Positions 34,397-42,342 of a DNA stretch of 64,000 nt are shown here, in pieces. Every line of letters begins with the position of its first letter. Position 1 is the first letter of the stretch. Source of the DNA: Trichothermofontia sichuanensis B231 (GTDB taxonomy: Bacteria > Cyanobacteriota > Cyanobacteriia > B231); assembly GCF_026240635.1 (NCBI RefSeq), contig NZ_CP110848.1, forward strand, positions 2,448,501-2,512,500, in the 5' to 3' direction. The translations under genes and the position numbers were made by a program. The notes beneath the pieces are model-generated. The model saw nothing but the letters and a program-made list of their open reading frames with translations. It had not been told where the DNA came from and did not search any database.

Positions 34397-34969
34397 TTAG
34401 GGCCAGATCAGCGTAAAATCCATCACAAAGTTGGGAAGGACGGGGTTGCCAGCGAGGGTGTCAGGGCGATCGCTCACCTGCACAGGTTGACCGGGACGAT
34501 AGACATAAACTTGCTGGCGTTCTGCATCGATTAACCAGCCCAGTTGGGCACCGTTGTCAATATATTCTTGCAGCTTAGCTTGGAGGGGGGGGAGGTCGTC
34601 GCCGGGGGATTTGAGTTCGAGGACAAAGTCGGGGCAGAGGGGGGCAAATTTGCGCCGTTGTTCGGGGGTGAGGCGTTCCCAGCGTGTTTTTTCGATCCAG
34701 GCGGCATCGGGGGAGCGGATGGCACCGTTGGGGAGGGTGAAGCCCGTCGAGGAGTCGAAGGTGACACCGAGCTTGGTTTGTTGATTCCATTGCCACAATT
34801 GGGCACTCAGGCTCAAATTTTGACGACTACTTTCACTGCCAGCGGGGGGCATGACGATCAGTTCTCCTTGGGCGGTGCGTTCGAGGCGCAGTTCGGGGTT
34901 CTGCTGACAGAGGCGTTCAAAGACTGCATCGGTGAGGGAGAGGGTGGGGCGTAAATTCAGGGCGATCAT
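34397..34969 (-). CDS. Uma2 family protein, duplicate copy A
   Basis: A 190-residue Uma2 protein (MIALNLRPTLSLTDAVFERL, PDAAWIEKTRWERLTPEQRRKFAPLCPDFVLELKSPGDDL, YIDNGAQLGWLIDAERQQVYVYRP). The copy at 41703-42269 is almost the same; the proteins differ at a few residues (for example QNPE versus QNPD, FDSST versus FDSSA). The ends differ: here translation continues into LIWP. An upstream in-frame start at 35023 lies within a short interspersed repeat and is less likely. Confidence 0.88.
   Translation of the reverse strand: MIALNLRPTLSLTDAVFERLCQQNPELRLERTAQGELIVMPPAGSESSRQNLSLSAQLWQWNQQTKLGVTFDSSTGFTLPNGAIRSPDAAWIEKTRWERLTPEQRRKFAPLCPDFVLELKSPGDDLPPLQAKLQEYIDNGAQLGWLIDAERQQVYVYRPGQPVQVSDRPDTLAGNPVLPNFVMDFTLIWP
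34404..34969. repeat. 566 bp direct repeat, left copy
   Basis: Matches 41704-42269 at a constant offset of 7300 bases with no gaps; I count about seven mismatches. Identity begins at CAGATCAGCG and ends at the Uma2 start codon, beyond which similarity falls off. It bounds the opposite-strand cassette on the left. Confidence 0.92.
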
Positions 34970-35243
34970 AGGTGCTTTCTGGGTGGAAATCTCTGTGCTC
35001 TCAGTGTCTCCGTGGTTGGTCATTCACCACAAAAGCACGGAGGACACAAACGGTTTTAGTCATCTGGGCCTTTTTGTAGCTGACCTTGCGTGTTAAAGAT
35101 AGAGCTACGCTTGACATAGCGATCTTCACTTAGGCTGAGGTAGAACGCTCGCATTTTAAGTTGATGGCTAGCTAAGATTGTTATTATACCAGGAGCGTTA
35201 TTAATATAGGTAGAGTGTCAACTAGTTTGAGTGGATAAAAGGG

Positions 35244-35921
35244 ATGAAAATCCTGCTGGTGGAGGACGATTCTCGGATTGCGAAGGCGATCGCAGAAGCC
35301 TTGCACGATCAGCACTACGTAGTAGAAGTTGCTCATGATGGCGAGCTGGGTCTGACCTTTGCCGAAACCGGTACATTTGACTTGATTATTCTAGACTTGA
35401 TGTTGCCAAAGCTAGACGGGATTAGCCTCTGCAAAAAGCTGCGGCAGCGTGGAAATAAAACTTTAATTCTGATGCTGACCGCTCGCGATACCAGTGCCGA
35501 TAAGGTCTTGGGCCTAGATGCCGGAGCCGACGACTATGTAATCAAGCCGTTTGACCTGCCAGAATTGCTGGCAAGAGTGCGTGCCCTGCTGCGACGTGGT
35601 AATGTTACATTTTCACCCATCTTGAAGTGGGAAAAGTTAACGCTAAATACAAATGAATGCCTAGCGACGTATTGTGATATTCCCTTGAACTTGACCCCTA
35701 AGGAATATGCTTTGCTAGAATTATTTTTGCGAAACAGTAGTCGTGTTCTTAGTCGTAGCGCCATTTTGGAGCGTGTATGGGCATTCGAGGATATACCGGG
35801 AGAGGAAACGGTCAAAGTTCACCTGCGCAGTTTGCGTCAGAAGCTCAAGGCCGCAGGTGCACCACCCAATCTAATTGAAACTGTTTATGGTTTGGGATAC
35901 CGACTCAACCCCAATCTCTAA
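35244..35921 (+). CDS. OmpR-family response regulator
   Basis: A 225-residue regulator: receiver with EDD, phospho-acceptor D51 (LIILDLMLP), T/K at MLTARDT and YVIKPF; then a winged-helix DNA-binding domain (LTPKEYALLELFLRNSSRVLSR, VKVHLRSLRQKL, VYGLGYRLN). It is the first gene of the plus-strand cassette and overlaps the kinase gene by about 35 bases. It resembles RppA/NrsR-like cyanobacterial regulators in style, which respond to redox or metals, but sequence alone does not fix the signal. Confidence 0.92.
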   Translation: MKILLVEDDSRIAKAIAEALHDQHYVVEVAHDGELGLTFAETGTFDLIILDLMLPKLDGISLCKKLRQRGNKTLILMLTARDTSADKVLGLDAGADDYVIKPFDLPELLARVRALLRRGNVTFSPILKWEKLTLNTNECLATYCDIPLNLTPKEYALLELFLRNSSRVLSRSAILERVWAFEDIPGEETVKVHLRSLRQKLKAAGAPPNLIETVYGLGYRLNPNL

Positions 35922-37284
35922 CCACCGATTTCGTAATTTACGAAATCGACTACTGTTCTTTTATTGCCTAACCATTGCCGTAATTTTAGGAACATTTTCT
36001 GCTGCTGTTTATTTACTGGCTGCTCACGATCGCAATCAACAATTAAACGCTCATCTCTATCAGGTTGCTGCCGCCTCAGCAGGGACACTAGAGATTATTC
36101 AGCATGAGTATGAAGAATTAACAACGGAAGATAAATATAAAGGTTATGTTCCGATCGGATCGGATGGCATGCCAGTTCCAATTACGCTATCTCAACTGAT
36201 GGGTAAGTATCGGGCAAAATCTGCTTCGCAAATTGCGGTTAGTCCCCTAACCGCCTCTCATCAAGGTGTGGAATGGTACAATGCCCAGCGACGATTAATG
36301 GTGCGTGAAGGCGGGCTGTTCTTGCAGACGTCACTCCCATCAGATATTCCGCAACACGGGATATTGATGCAGTCGGGTAACATTCGTAGCTTCACAAAGC
36401 CCATTTACGCAGCTTCTACAACGAATGCTGCTCAAGTCCTAGGGTACGTCCGTGTCACCGAATCAACCGTTACACTGGCCGCAGAATTGCACCGCTTGCG
36501 GTGGAGCTTAATTGTTGGAGTGGTGACCGTTTCAGGATTGGCAGCACTAGGTGGAATCTGGCTGACCCGCGAGTCGCTAAGGCCGGTTGTGCAAAGTTTT
36601 AATCAACTGCAACAGTTTACTTCAGATGCCTCTCACGAGTTGCGTAACCCGCTTACCGCTATCCGCGCCTCGATCGCAGTGATGCAAAGCCATCCAGAGC
36701 GCGTTCATCCGGCTGATGTGGAAAAGCTAACTGCTATTGCAAGTGCTTCAGCCCAGATGAGCCGATTAGTGGACGACTTGTTGCTGTTGGCGCGTATGGA
36801 TCAGCAAGCTCCGGATCAAAGTGGCTGGCGACGTATCGCCTTAGATGAGCTATTAGAAGACTTGGTGGAGCTTTATCACGATCGTGCTGAGCAAGCCCAG
36901 GTTTCCCTCAAATCCCAATTGCTTCCTGGTGTAGAGGTTAATGGCGATGCCGCCCAACTTCAGCAGTTGTTTACGAATCTCTTAACTAATGCACTGCAAT
37001 ATACAACAGCGGGTGGAACGATAGGTGTTGCATTGCAGCGAATGGGGACCCACGCCCTCGTAACCATCCAGGATACAGGCATTGGGATTGCTCCTGAACA
37101 TCTGCCGCATATTTTTGATCGCTTTTGGCGAGCCGACCAAGCTCGCAGTCGCTATGAAGAGGGTTCTGGACTGGGGCTGGCGATCGCCAAAACCATTGCC
37201 CAACGCCACAAAGGCAATATCACCGTACAAAGCCAATTGGGGGAAGGAAGCTGCTTCCAGGTGAAACTTCCACTCGCAGGATGA
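35887..37284 (+). CDS. Membrane sensor histidine kinase
   Basis: A 465-residue kinase: helix near residues 20-43, extracytoplasmic sensor domain of about 155 residues, second helix near 203-222, HisKA with SDASHELRNPLTAI (H250), and HATPase with N-box NLLTNALQYT, DTGIGIAPEHL and GSGLGLAIAKTIA. The ATG at 35887 lies inside the regulator gene and couples the two. A TTG twelve bases upstream is less likely. No known ligand domain is seen in the sensor region. Confidence 0.9.
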   Translation: MVWDTDSTPISNHRFRNLRNRLLFFYCLTIAVILGTFSAAVYLLAAHDRNQQLNAHLYQVAAASAGTLEIIQHEYEELTTEDKYKGYVPIGSDGMPVPITLSQLMGKYRAKSASQIAVSPLTASHQGVEWYNAQRRLMVREGGLFLQTSLPSDIPQHGILMQSGNIRSFTKPIYAASTTNAAQVLGYVRVTESTVTLAAELHRLRWSLIVGVVTVSGLAALGGIWLTRESLRPVVQSFNQLQQFTSDASHELRNPLTAIRASIAVMQSHPERVHPADVEKLTAIASASAQMSRLVDDLLLLARMDQQAPDQSGWRRIALDELLEDLVELYHDRAEQAQVSLKSQLLPGVEVNGDAAQLQQLFTNLLTNALQYTTAGGTIGVALQRMGTHALVTIQDTGIGIAPEHLPHIFDRFWRADQARSRYEEGSGLGLAIAKTIAQRHKGNITVQSQLGEGSCFQVKLPLAG

Positions 37285-37454
37285 AACATCAGGCACCATT
37301 AGGAAAGCTTGCTAAGGCTCCCTGACTTCTCTCTGGAGTCGTCACTAGTAGGGTGCCCCCCTTTTGAGAAACCTAGACAAACTTTCCGACTTCTTTACTT
37401 TTTGGGATTTTACTAGCGGATAGGTCCAAATTACAGACAAAGGAGATAACTACC

Positions 37455-38183
37455 ATGTCTACAGCACTATCTCTATTCCTCAATCTTGATTCGCAACATT
37501 CGTCTCCTTCGTCTCAACGTCGGCGTTTGTACAGTGAATCTAGGGAACACGGTGAATCGGGAGAACGGGGTGAATCAGGCTATCACCATCAATCGGGAGA
37601 ACGGGGTGAATCAGGCTATCACCATCAATCGGGAGAACGGGGTGAATCAGGCTATCACCATCAATCGGGAGAATGGCGAGAACGGCATGATCATGGTTAT
37701 GGCTATGATCTGCTAACCATAATTAAAGGAACCAACGGCGACGATCTTTTAGAAGGTGGTATCAACAACGATAAACTGTCTGGGAAAGGCGGCAACGATC
37801 GCATTTTGGGTGGACAAGGGAACGATTACCTTGAAGGCGGAAAGGGTAACGATACACTCATTGGTGGCGATGGCAACGATTACCTCAAGGGTGGCCAGGG
37901 AATAGACATTCTCACAGGGGGAGTCGGCCAAGACCAGTTTGAAATCAAGTACAGGCTCAATAAACCGGGGTATGGTTTTGCTGATATTATCACTGATTTC
38001 GAGGATGGTATAGACCAGTTAAAGCTTGATGGTGTGAGCCTTGCAAGTATCACAATCCTTCAAGGCAGTGGTAGTCTTGCCAACGATACACTGATTCAAC
38101 TGTCTGGCACAGGCGAGACATTGGCTATATTGCAAGGAGTTGATGTCTCGCAAATCACTGAGGCAGACTTTGTTTTTTCCTAA
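37455..38183 (+). CDS. RTX calcium-binding repeat protein with Gly-Glu-Arg/Ser N-terminal repeats
   Basis: A 242-residue protein in three parts. Residues 1-30 are short and Ser-rich. Residues about 30-75 are three 12-residue units SGERGESGYHHQ and flanks, containing collagen-like triplets GES and GER. Residues about 87-160 are RTX nonapeptides (GTNGDDLLEGG, GGNDRILGGQGNDYLEGG, GDGNDYL), which bind calcium and fold as a beta-roll. The C-terminal part (ADIITDFEDGIDQLKLDG) is the usual RTX cap. RTX proteins are commonly exported by type I secretion without a signal peptide; none is seen here. AAAGGAG precedes the ATG. Confidence 0.85.
   Translation: MSTALSLFLNLDSQHSSPSSQRRRLYSESREHGESGERGESGYHHQSGERGESGYHHQSGERGESGYHHQSGEWRERHDHGYGYDLLTIIKGTNGDDLLEGGINNDKLSGKGGNDRILGGQGNDYLEGGKGNDTLIGGDGNDYLKGGQGIDILTGGVGQDQFEIKYRLNKPGYGFADIITDFEDGIDQLKLDGVSLASITILQGSGSLANDTLIQLSGTGETLAILQGVDVSQITEADFVFS
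37559..37666 (+). repeat. Three 36 bp tandem repeats
   Basis: Perfect units start at 37559, 37595 and 37631, each GGGAGAACGGGGTGAATCAG followed by GCTATCACCATCAATC; a partial fourth follows. They encode SGERGESGYHHQ and are free of drift, so the array is recent or kept uniform. Confidence 0.92.
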
Positions 38184-38259
38184 TTTGCTGAAGTAATTTG
38201 ATCAAGTTTTACGAATGTTATCAACTGCTATTGATTCATAGTAATGAAGGTGAGTTGTC

Positions 38260-38598
38260 ATGAGTTCTAAAGCTATTGCTCTATTTCTCAGCCTTGGTTT
38301 AGCTGCGACCCTGAGTGCCTGTGGATCTGCTGCCGACGCTGGGGGCGAAGAAGGCGGTGAAATGTCTCCGAGTCCCGCTCCTAGTTCGCAAAATAGCGAA
38401 GGCAGGGAATCACATGCATTGCCAAAGCAATCATCTGCACCAGCAGTTGCTCAGCTTGTGTCTACAAATTCTTCAGATTCTTCCTCTGCACTACTTTTGG
38501 CTTCTAGGCGAAGTGGTGAGTCTGGTGAACGTGGTGAGTCTGGTGAACGTGGCGAACGTGGCGAACGTGGCGAACGTGGCGAATACGGGTATTGGTAG
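38260..38598 (+). CDS. Lipoprotein with C-terminal collagen-like triplets
   Basis: The 112-residue product has a lipoprotein signal: MSSKAIALFLSLGLAATLSAC, lipobox LSAC with Cys21. A Ser/Pro/Glu-rich spacer follows (about 22-85). Residues 86-112 are nine Gly-x-y triplets: GES, GER, GES, GER, then four GER-type units, GEY and GYW. The mature protein would be lipid-anchored with the triplets at its tip. The same GES/GER vocabulary occurs in the RTX protein upstream, 76 bases away. I know no named family for it. Confidence 0.8.
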   Translation: MSSKAIALFLSLGLAATLSACGSAADAGGEEGGEMSPSPAPSSQNSEGRESHALPKQSSAPAVAQLVSTNSSDSSSALLLASRRSGESGERGESGERGERGERGERGEYGYW

Positions 38599-38763
38599 GC
38601 GTGAGCCTGAGTCACTACGTCATTCAGCCAGAGTAGATTGCCAACGTGATGAGCCAGCTTAAAATTCTGCTTCAGCTACCACGTGCCCGAAAAAGCTGCT
38701 TGAAAGTTTTGCTGACTGTTCCTGTGAGTGACTTTAACTTTAATACGAATGTGTTTGAGTGCC

Positions 38764-39435
38764 ATGATTGTTTGTATTGACAATGTCCTCACCTCTGAAG
38801 AACTAGAGCAGATTCAACTGAGTTTAGCGAGTGGAGAGTTTGTAGACGGCAAGTTGACTGCTGGAACCTACGCCAAAATCGTTAAAGAAAACTATCAGTT
38901 GAAAGGCGATAGTGATGTAGCTAAGGACGTTAGGGCAATCGTAAATCAGGCACTCAAGCGCAATGCCCTCTTTCAAGCAGCAGTTCGTCCTAAAATTATT
39001 CGCCCTCCGTTATTCAGTCGCTACGAAGCTGGAATGTCTTATGGCACTCACACCGATAATGCCCTCATGGGAGACGATGTTTTGACTCGTTCTGATGTCT
39101 CTCTCACGTTATTCCTTAGCGATCCTAATACTTACAGCGGTGGCGAGCTAGTGATTGACACCAGCCTAGGAGAGCAGTTTTTCAAACTTGCGGCAGGAGC
39201 CATGATTGTCTATCCGTCTACATTTTTGCACCGAGTAGCCGAAGTGACTGAGGGAGTTCGCCTAGCAGCAGTGACTTGGGTACAAAGCATCATTCGAGAT
39301 GCCCATGAGCGCGAAATGCTATTTGAACTGGATACGGTTCAACGCGCCCTGTTTGAGAAACACGGCAAAACTGTAGAATTTGACCTGCTCTGTAAGCTCC
39401 ATGCTAACTTGCTGCGAAAGTGGGCAGATGTTTAG
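38764..39435 (+). CDS. PKHD-type Fe(II)/2-oxoglutarate dioxygenase
   Basis: A 223-residue protein of the YbiX/PiuC family. The iron ligands are H96 and D98 (YGTHTDNAL) and H156 (PSTFLHRVAEV); R166 (GVRLAAVTW) would bind 2-oxoglutarate. The jelly-roll features SRYEAGMSYG and LFLSDPNTYSGGELVID match the family, and the length is normal. The fold is that of prolyl 4-hydroxylases, but substrates of PiuC-like enzymes are unknown, with genetic links to iron uptake in proteobacteria. An earlier frame start at 38728 is less likely than ATG 38764. Confidence 0.9.
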   Translation: MIVCIDNVLTSEELEQIQLSLASGEFVDGKLTAGTYAKIVKENYQLKGDSDVAKDVRAIVNQALKRNALFQAAVRPKIIRPPLFSRYEAGMSYGTHTDNALMGDDVLTRSDVSLTLFLSDPNTYSGGELVIDTSLGEQFFKLAAGAMIVYPSTFLHRVAEVTEGVRLAAVTWVQSIIRDAHEREMLFELDTVQRALFEKHGKTVEFDLLCKLHANLLRKWADV

Positions 39436-39489
39436 AACTGGCTATGCTCTAAGACTATTAATACACTACAAATCAGGAGATCTTTTGTC

Positions 39490-40059
39490 ATGGATCTACG
39501 AAAAATACATCGAAAAATCGCGCCGATTCTGTTTATCCCTCTATTGCTCACTGCGTTTACGGGGGTTGCCTATCGAATTGGCAGAAGTTGGTTTGGTTTG
39601 TCTAAGGAATTTGGCAATTTCATGATGCTGCTGCATGAAGGACGCTTTTTAGGTCAGTCGCTTGTTCCATTTTATGTTCTGCTGCTTGGATTAGGACTGC
39701 TAGGGATGATTGTCAGCGGCATCGCTTTAATCAAGCAGCGTAAAAAAGCAGCAACATCTAAAACGCTCAAACTGAATGAACGAACGTTACATCGAGTTAT
39801 TGCCCCGATCGCATTTCTACCTTTCACCATAAGTGCGATTACCGGGATATCCTATCGGCTGGGCAAAGCCTGGTTTGGTTTGTCAGGCGATCAAGTTGAT
39901 TTCCTTCTCAAAATTCATCAGGGATCATACCTTGGCTCAACCTTTAGACCTATTTATGTCCTTCTAGTTGGAGTCAGCCTAATTGCGATGCTTCTAACAG
40001 GAATTCAGATGTCAGGAATTGTCCGCAAGCGCCGTTCACTAACGTTAGATAATTCTTGA
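39490..40059 (+). CDS. Four-helix membrane protein of two homologous halves (PepSY-TM-like)
   Basis: A 189-residue protein whose halves repeat with a period of 94: KIHRKIAPILFIPLLLTAFTG and TLHRVIAPIAFLPFTISAITG; YRIGRSWFGLS and YRLGKAWFGLS; LLHEGRFLG and KIHQGSYLG; PFYVLLLG and PIYVLLVG. Histidines H7, H49, H101 and H143 are thus conserved in pairs at helix ends. This suggests haem or metal coordination. It resembles PepSY-associated membrane proteins, some of which are iron-reductase partners and neighbours of PiuC-like oxygenases. Function is inferred. Confidence 0.75.
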   Translation: MDLRKIHRKIAPILFIPLLLTAFTGVAYRIGRSWFGLSKEFGNFMMLLHEGRFLGQSLVPFYVLLLGLGLLGMIVSGIALIKQRKKAATSKTLKLNERTLHRVIAPIAFLPFTISAITGISYRLGKAWFGLSGDQVDFLLKIHQGSYLGSTFRPIYVLLVGVSLIAMLLTGIQMSGIVRKRRSLTLDNS

Positions 40060-40099
40060 AGGCGTCTAGTATTTCTTGCAGTTAGTCTTCCATACGATC

Positions 40100-40127
40100 T
40101 GGGAATACATACTTTTATGTATTCCCA
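40100..40127 (+). terminator. Perfect 12 bp hairpin, possible terminator
   Basis: TGGGAATACATA, a four-base loop CTTT, then TATGTATTCCCA. It lies 41 bases after the membrane protein gene and ahead of the cyclase gene. There is no T-tract, so a terminator, processing site or repeat are all possible. Confidence 0.4.
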
Positions 40128-40265
40128 AATTCTAACTCCTCAGTTTATCCCAATTGGGCAAGGCATCTTTCTTGATATGGGTGCATGTCACTTTTGCCCT
40201 CACCCTTTATCTGATATACCCAGAGGGCTTTAATCCCTATCCTAGATTAGGGGAGGAACCTTAAA

Positions 40266-41588
40266 GTGGCTCGGCTTCTGAGTAATTACCCCGAATTTTT
40301 GACAATGTCTATCAAATTACTCTCAGCAACACTCGCTCACAAGAAGGTGACTTTTATGTTCAGATTATCAAGTTTTTTGTCGAAATTTAGTTTGGCTAAA
40401 AAAATGCCCGAATCATTTTGGACAGACTTTTTAGCAGAATTTCTGGGTAATAGTGGACATTTCTTAATTCTTAAAAGTCTGTCAGATATTATATTGTATG
40501 GTTGGCAAGTATATTTTAGTGATCCAACAGAATATTTTCTGATTGGTGCAATGCTCGTACAAACAGCATACTTATCTCGTGCTCGTGCTGATCGACTATA
40601 TGGCAATTTAATTGGAGTTAGTATCTATACCCTGATTGATCTTCCAATGGATGGGCTAGCATTTTTTCAAGAACCATCACACATTGTATTTTGGATTTTT
40701 TCTATAGGAATTGGTCTAGTTGAAAGTACTTATTATCACCAAAATAAAACCACAATGGAGCGATGGACTATTCCATCAGGAAGTGTTTTAAGGATGCTAA
40801 TGCTTTTAGCATTCTATCTAGTTATTAGTCTAGGTGAAGACTTGCCCTATTTTAATGGATGGCTATTTTTTCAAGGATTTTTAGGAGAAGATAGCCACTT
40901 ATTTTTGACAAATAGTCTTATTCTGGTTGGGTTACTGTTGGGGTTTAGACAATTACAGGTTGTAGTACAGAAAAGGCATATTGAGCAAAAAAATGCTGTG
41001 TTGAATAAGTTGGCACGCTGGGGAATGGGAAGCCATGCGGTCAATACTTTGATGACACATCAGAATGAATTAAATTTTCAAGAATGCGATCGTGCCATTT
41101 TATTCATGGATATTCGCGGGTTCACAAGTTGGTGCGAACAAAATCAACCACAGCTTATTGCTAATGCTTTAAATCAATACTATCAGCAAGTTGAACCAGT
41201 TGCAGTGTTTTTCAATCCTCTGCGGGTTAGTTTTACTGCTGACGAGATAATGGCAATTTACAGAACACCAGAGCAAGCTGTAAATGCTGCTCAGGCTATG
41301 CAAAAAGTAGCTAAGGCGGTGCTTTCACCCTACGGGCTTGGTGCAGGATGTGCTGTTCACTATGGAGCAGTTGTTGAAGGTTTATTTGGTGGAGATGATG
41401 TCCGTACTTACACGGTCATCGGTGATGTGGTAAATGTTGCAAAACGTTTAGAATCTCTAACATCTGCAGGAGATATTACAATCTCAGATGCTGTCTATAA
41501 GAGGGTGAGTGATCAGATAAAGATCAAAACTCAATTGGATTTAAAACTAAAAGGAAAAATGCAATCAGTGAAGGGGTGGTTGATTTAA
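40266..41588 (+). CDS. Membrane-anchored class III adenylate/guanylate cyclase
   Basis: The first about 235 residues hold six or so hydrophobic segments (LADLILYGWQVYF-like region, IVFWIFSIGIGLV, MLMLLAFYLVISLG). The catalytic domain (about 270-440) follows, with ILFMDIRGFTSW (first metal Asp), FTADEIMAIY (second metal region, usually GD before the acid) and VIGDVVNVAKRLE (N-x-x-x-R). The product would be cyclic AMP or GMP. The GTG at 40266 has GGGGAGGAA at proper spacing; internal ATGs at 40305 or 40356 are alternatives. The gene is clearly more A/T-rich than its surroundings and lacks the GCGATCGC octamer. Confidence 0.85.
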   Translation: MARLLSNYPEFLTMSIKLLSATLAHKKVTFMFRLSSFLSKFSLAKKMPESFWTDFLAEFLGNSGHFLILKSLSDIILYGWQVYFSDPTEYFLIGAMLVQTAYLSRARADRLYGNLIGVSIYTLIDLPMDGLAFFQEPSHIVFWIFSIGIGLVESTYYHQNKTTMERWTIPSGSVLRMLMLLAFYLVISLGEDLPYFNGWLFFQGFLGEDSHLFLTNSLILVGLLLGFRQLQVVVQKRHIEQKNAVLNKLARWGMGSHAVNTLMTHQNELNFQECDRAILFMDIRGFTSWCEQNQPQLIANALNQYYQQVEPVAVFFNPLRVSFTADEIMAIYRTPEQAVNAAQAMQKVAKAVLSPYGLGAGCAVHYGAVVEGLFGGDDVRTYTVIGDVVNVAKRLESLTSAGDITISDAVYKRVSDQIKIKTQLDLKLKGKMQSVKGWLI

Positions 41589-41702
41589 ACACTGATGGGT
41601 TTCAAGCCTGGAAGTAAATTCATTTGTTGATTAACAAAACTCATGACTTAAAGCAGTAGAATCTGACTGTAAGCTCACGTTATGTACATCTTTTATCTTG
41701 CC

Positions 41703-42269
41703 TCAGATCAGCGTAAAATCCATCACAAAGTTGGGAAGGACGGGGTTGCCAGCGAGGGTGTCAGGGCGATCGCTCACCTGCACAGGTTGACCGGGACGAT
41801 AGACATAAACTTGCTGGCGTTCTGCATCGATTAACCAGCCCAGTTGGGCACCGTTGTCAATATATTCTTGCAGCTTAGCTTGGAGGGGGGGGAGGTCGTC
41901 GCCGGGGGATTTGAGTTCGAGGACAAAGTCGGGGCAGAGGGGGGCAAATTTGCGCCGTTGTTCGGGGGTGAGGCGTTCCCAGCGTGTTTTTTCGATCCAG
42001 GCGGCATCGGGGGAGCGGATGGCGCCGTTGGGTAGGGTGAAGCCAGCGGAGGAGTCGAAGGTGACACCGAGCTTGGTTTGTTGATTCCATTGCCACAATT
42101 GGGCACTCAGGCTCAAATTTTGACGACTACTTTCACTGCCAGCGGGGGGCATGACGATCAGTTCTCCTTGGGCGGTGCGTTCGAGGCGTAGGTCGGGGTT
42201 CTGCTGACAGAGGCGTTCAAAGACTGCATCGGTGAGGGAGAGGGTGGGGCGTAAATTCAGGGCGATCAT
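41703..42269 (-). CDS. Uma2 family protein, duplicate copy B
   Basis: Near twin of the gene at 34397-34969, with ends DFTLI then TGA. It stands 73 bases after the restriction-type gene at 42343 and in the same orientation as the rest of the defence operon. The right boundary of the plus-strand cassette lies at its 3' end. Confidence 0.88.
   Translation of the reverse strand: MIALNLRPTLSLTDAVFERLCQQNPDLRLERTAQGELIVMPPAGSESSRQNLSLSAQLWQWNQQTKLGVTFDSSAGFTLPNGAIRSPDAAWIEKTRWERLTPEQRRKFAPLCPDFVLELKSPGDDLPPLQAKLQEYIDNGAQLGWLIDAERQQVYVYRPGQPVQVSDRPDTLAGNPVLPNFVMDFTLI
41704..42269. repeat. 566 bp direct repeat, right copy
   Basis: Counterpart of 34404-34969 in the same orientation. The two copies frame about 6.7 kb of plus-strand genes. 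Recombination between them would remove exactly one copy plus the cassette, and leave a continuous minus-strand operon. Confidence 0.92.
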
Positions 42270-42342
42270 GGGTGTCTCCTTGGGGAAAGCTCTGTGCGCT
42301 CGGTGTCTCGGTAGTTCGTATTCACCACGGCGGCAGGTCAGG

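Noticed and set aside
37559..37666. Regular 36 bp units resembling CRISPR repeat length
   Set aside because: The units are contiguous without spacers and encode protein in frame in the RTX gene.
38764..39435. Prolyl hydroxylase acting on the collagen-like lipoprotein
   Set aside because: The triplets contain no proline, so this simple reading fails; only modification of other residues remains as speculation.
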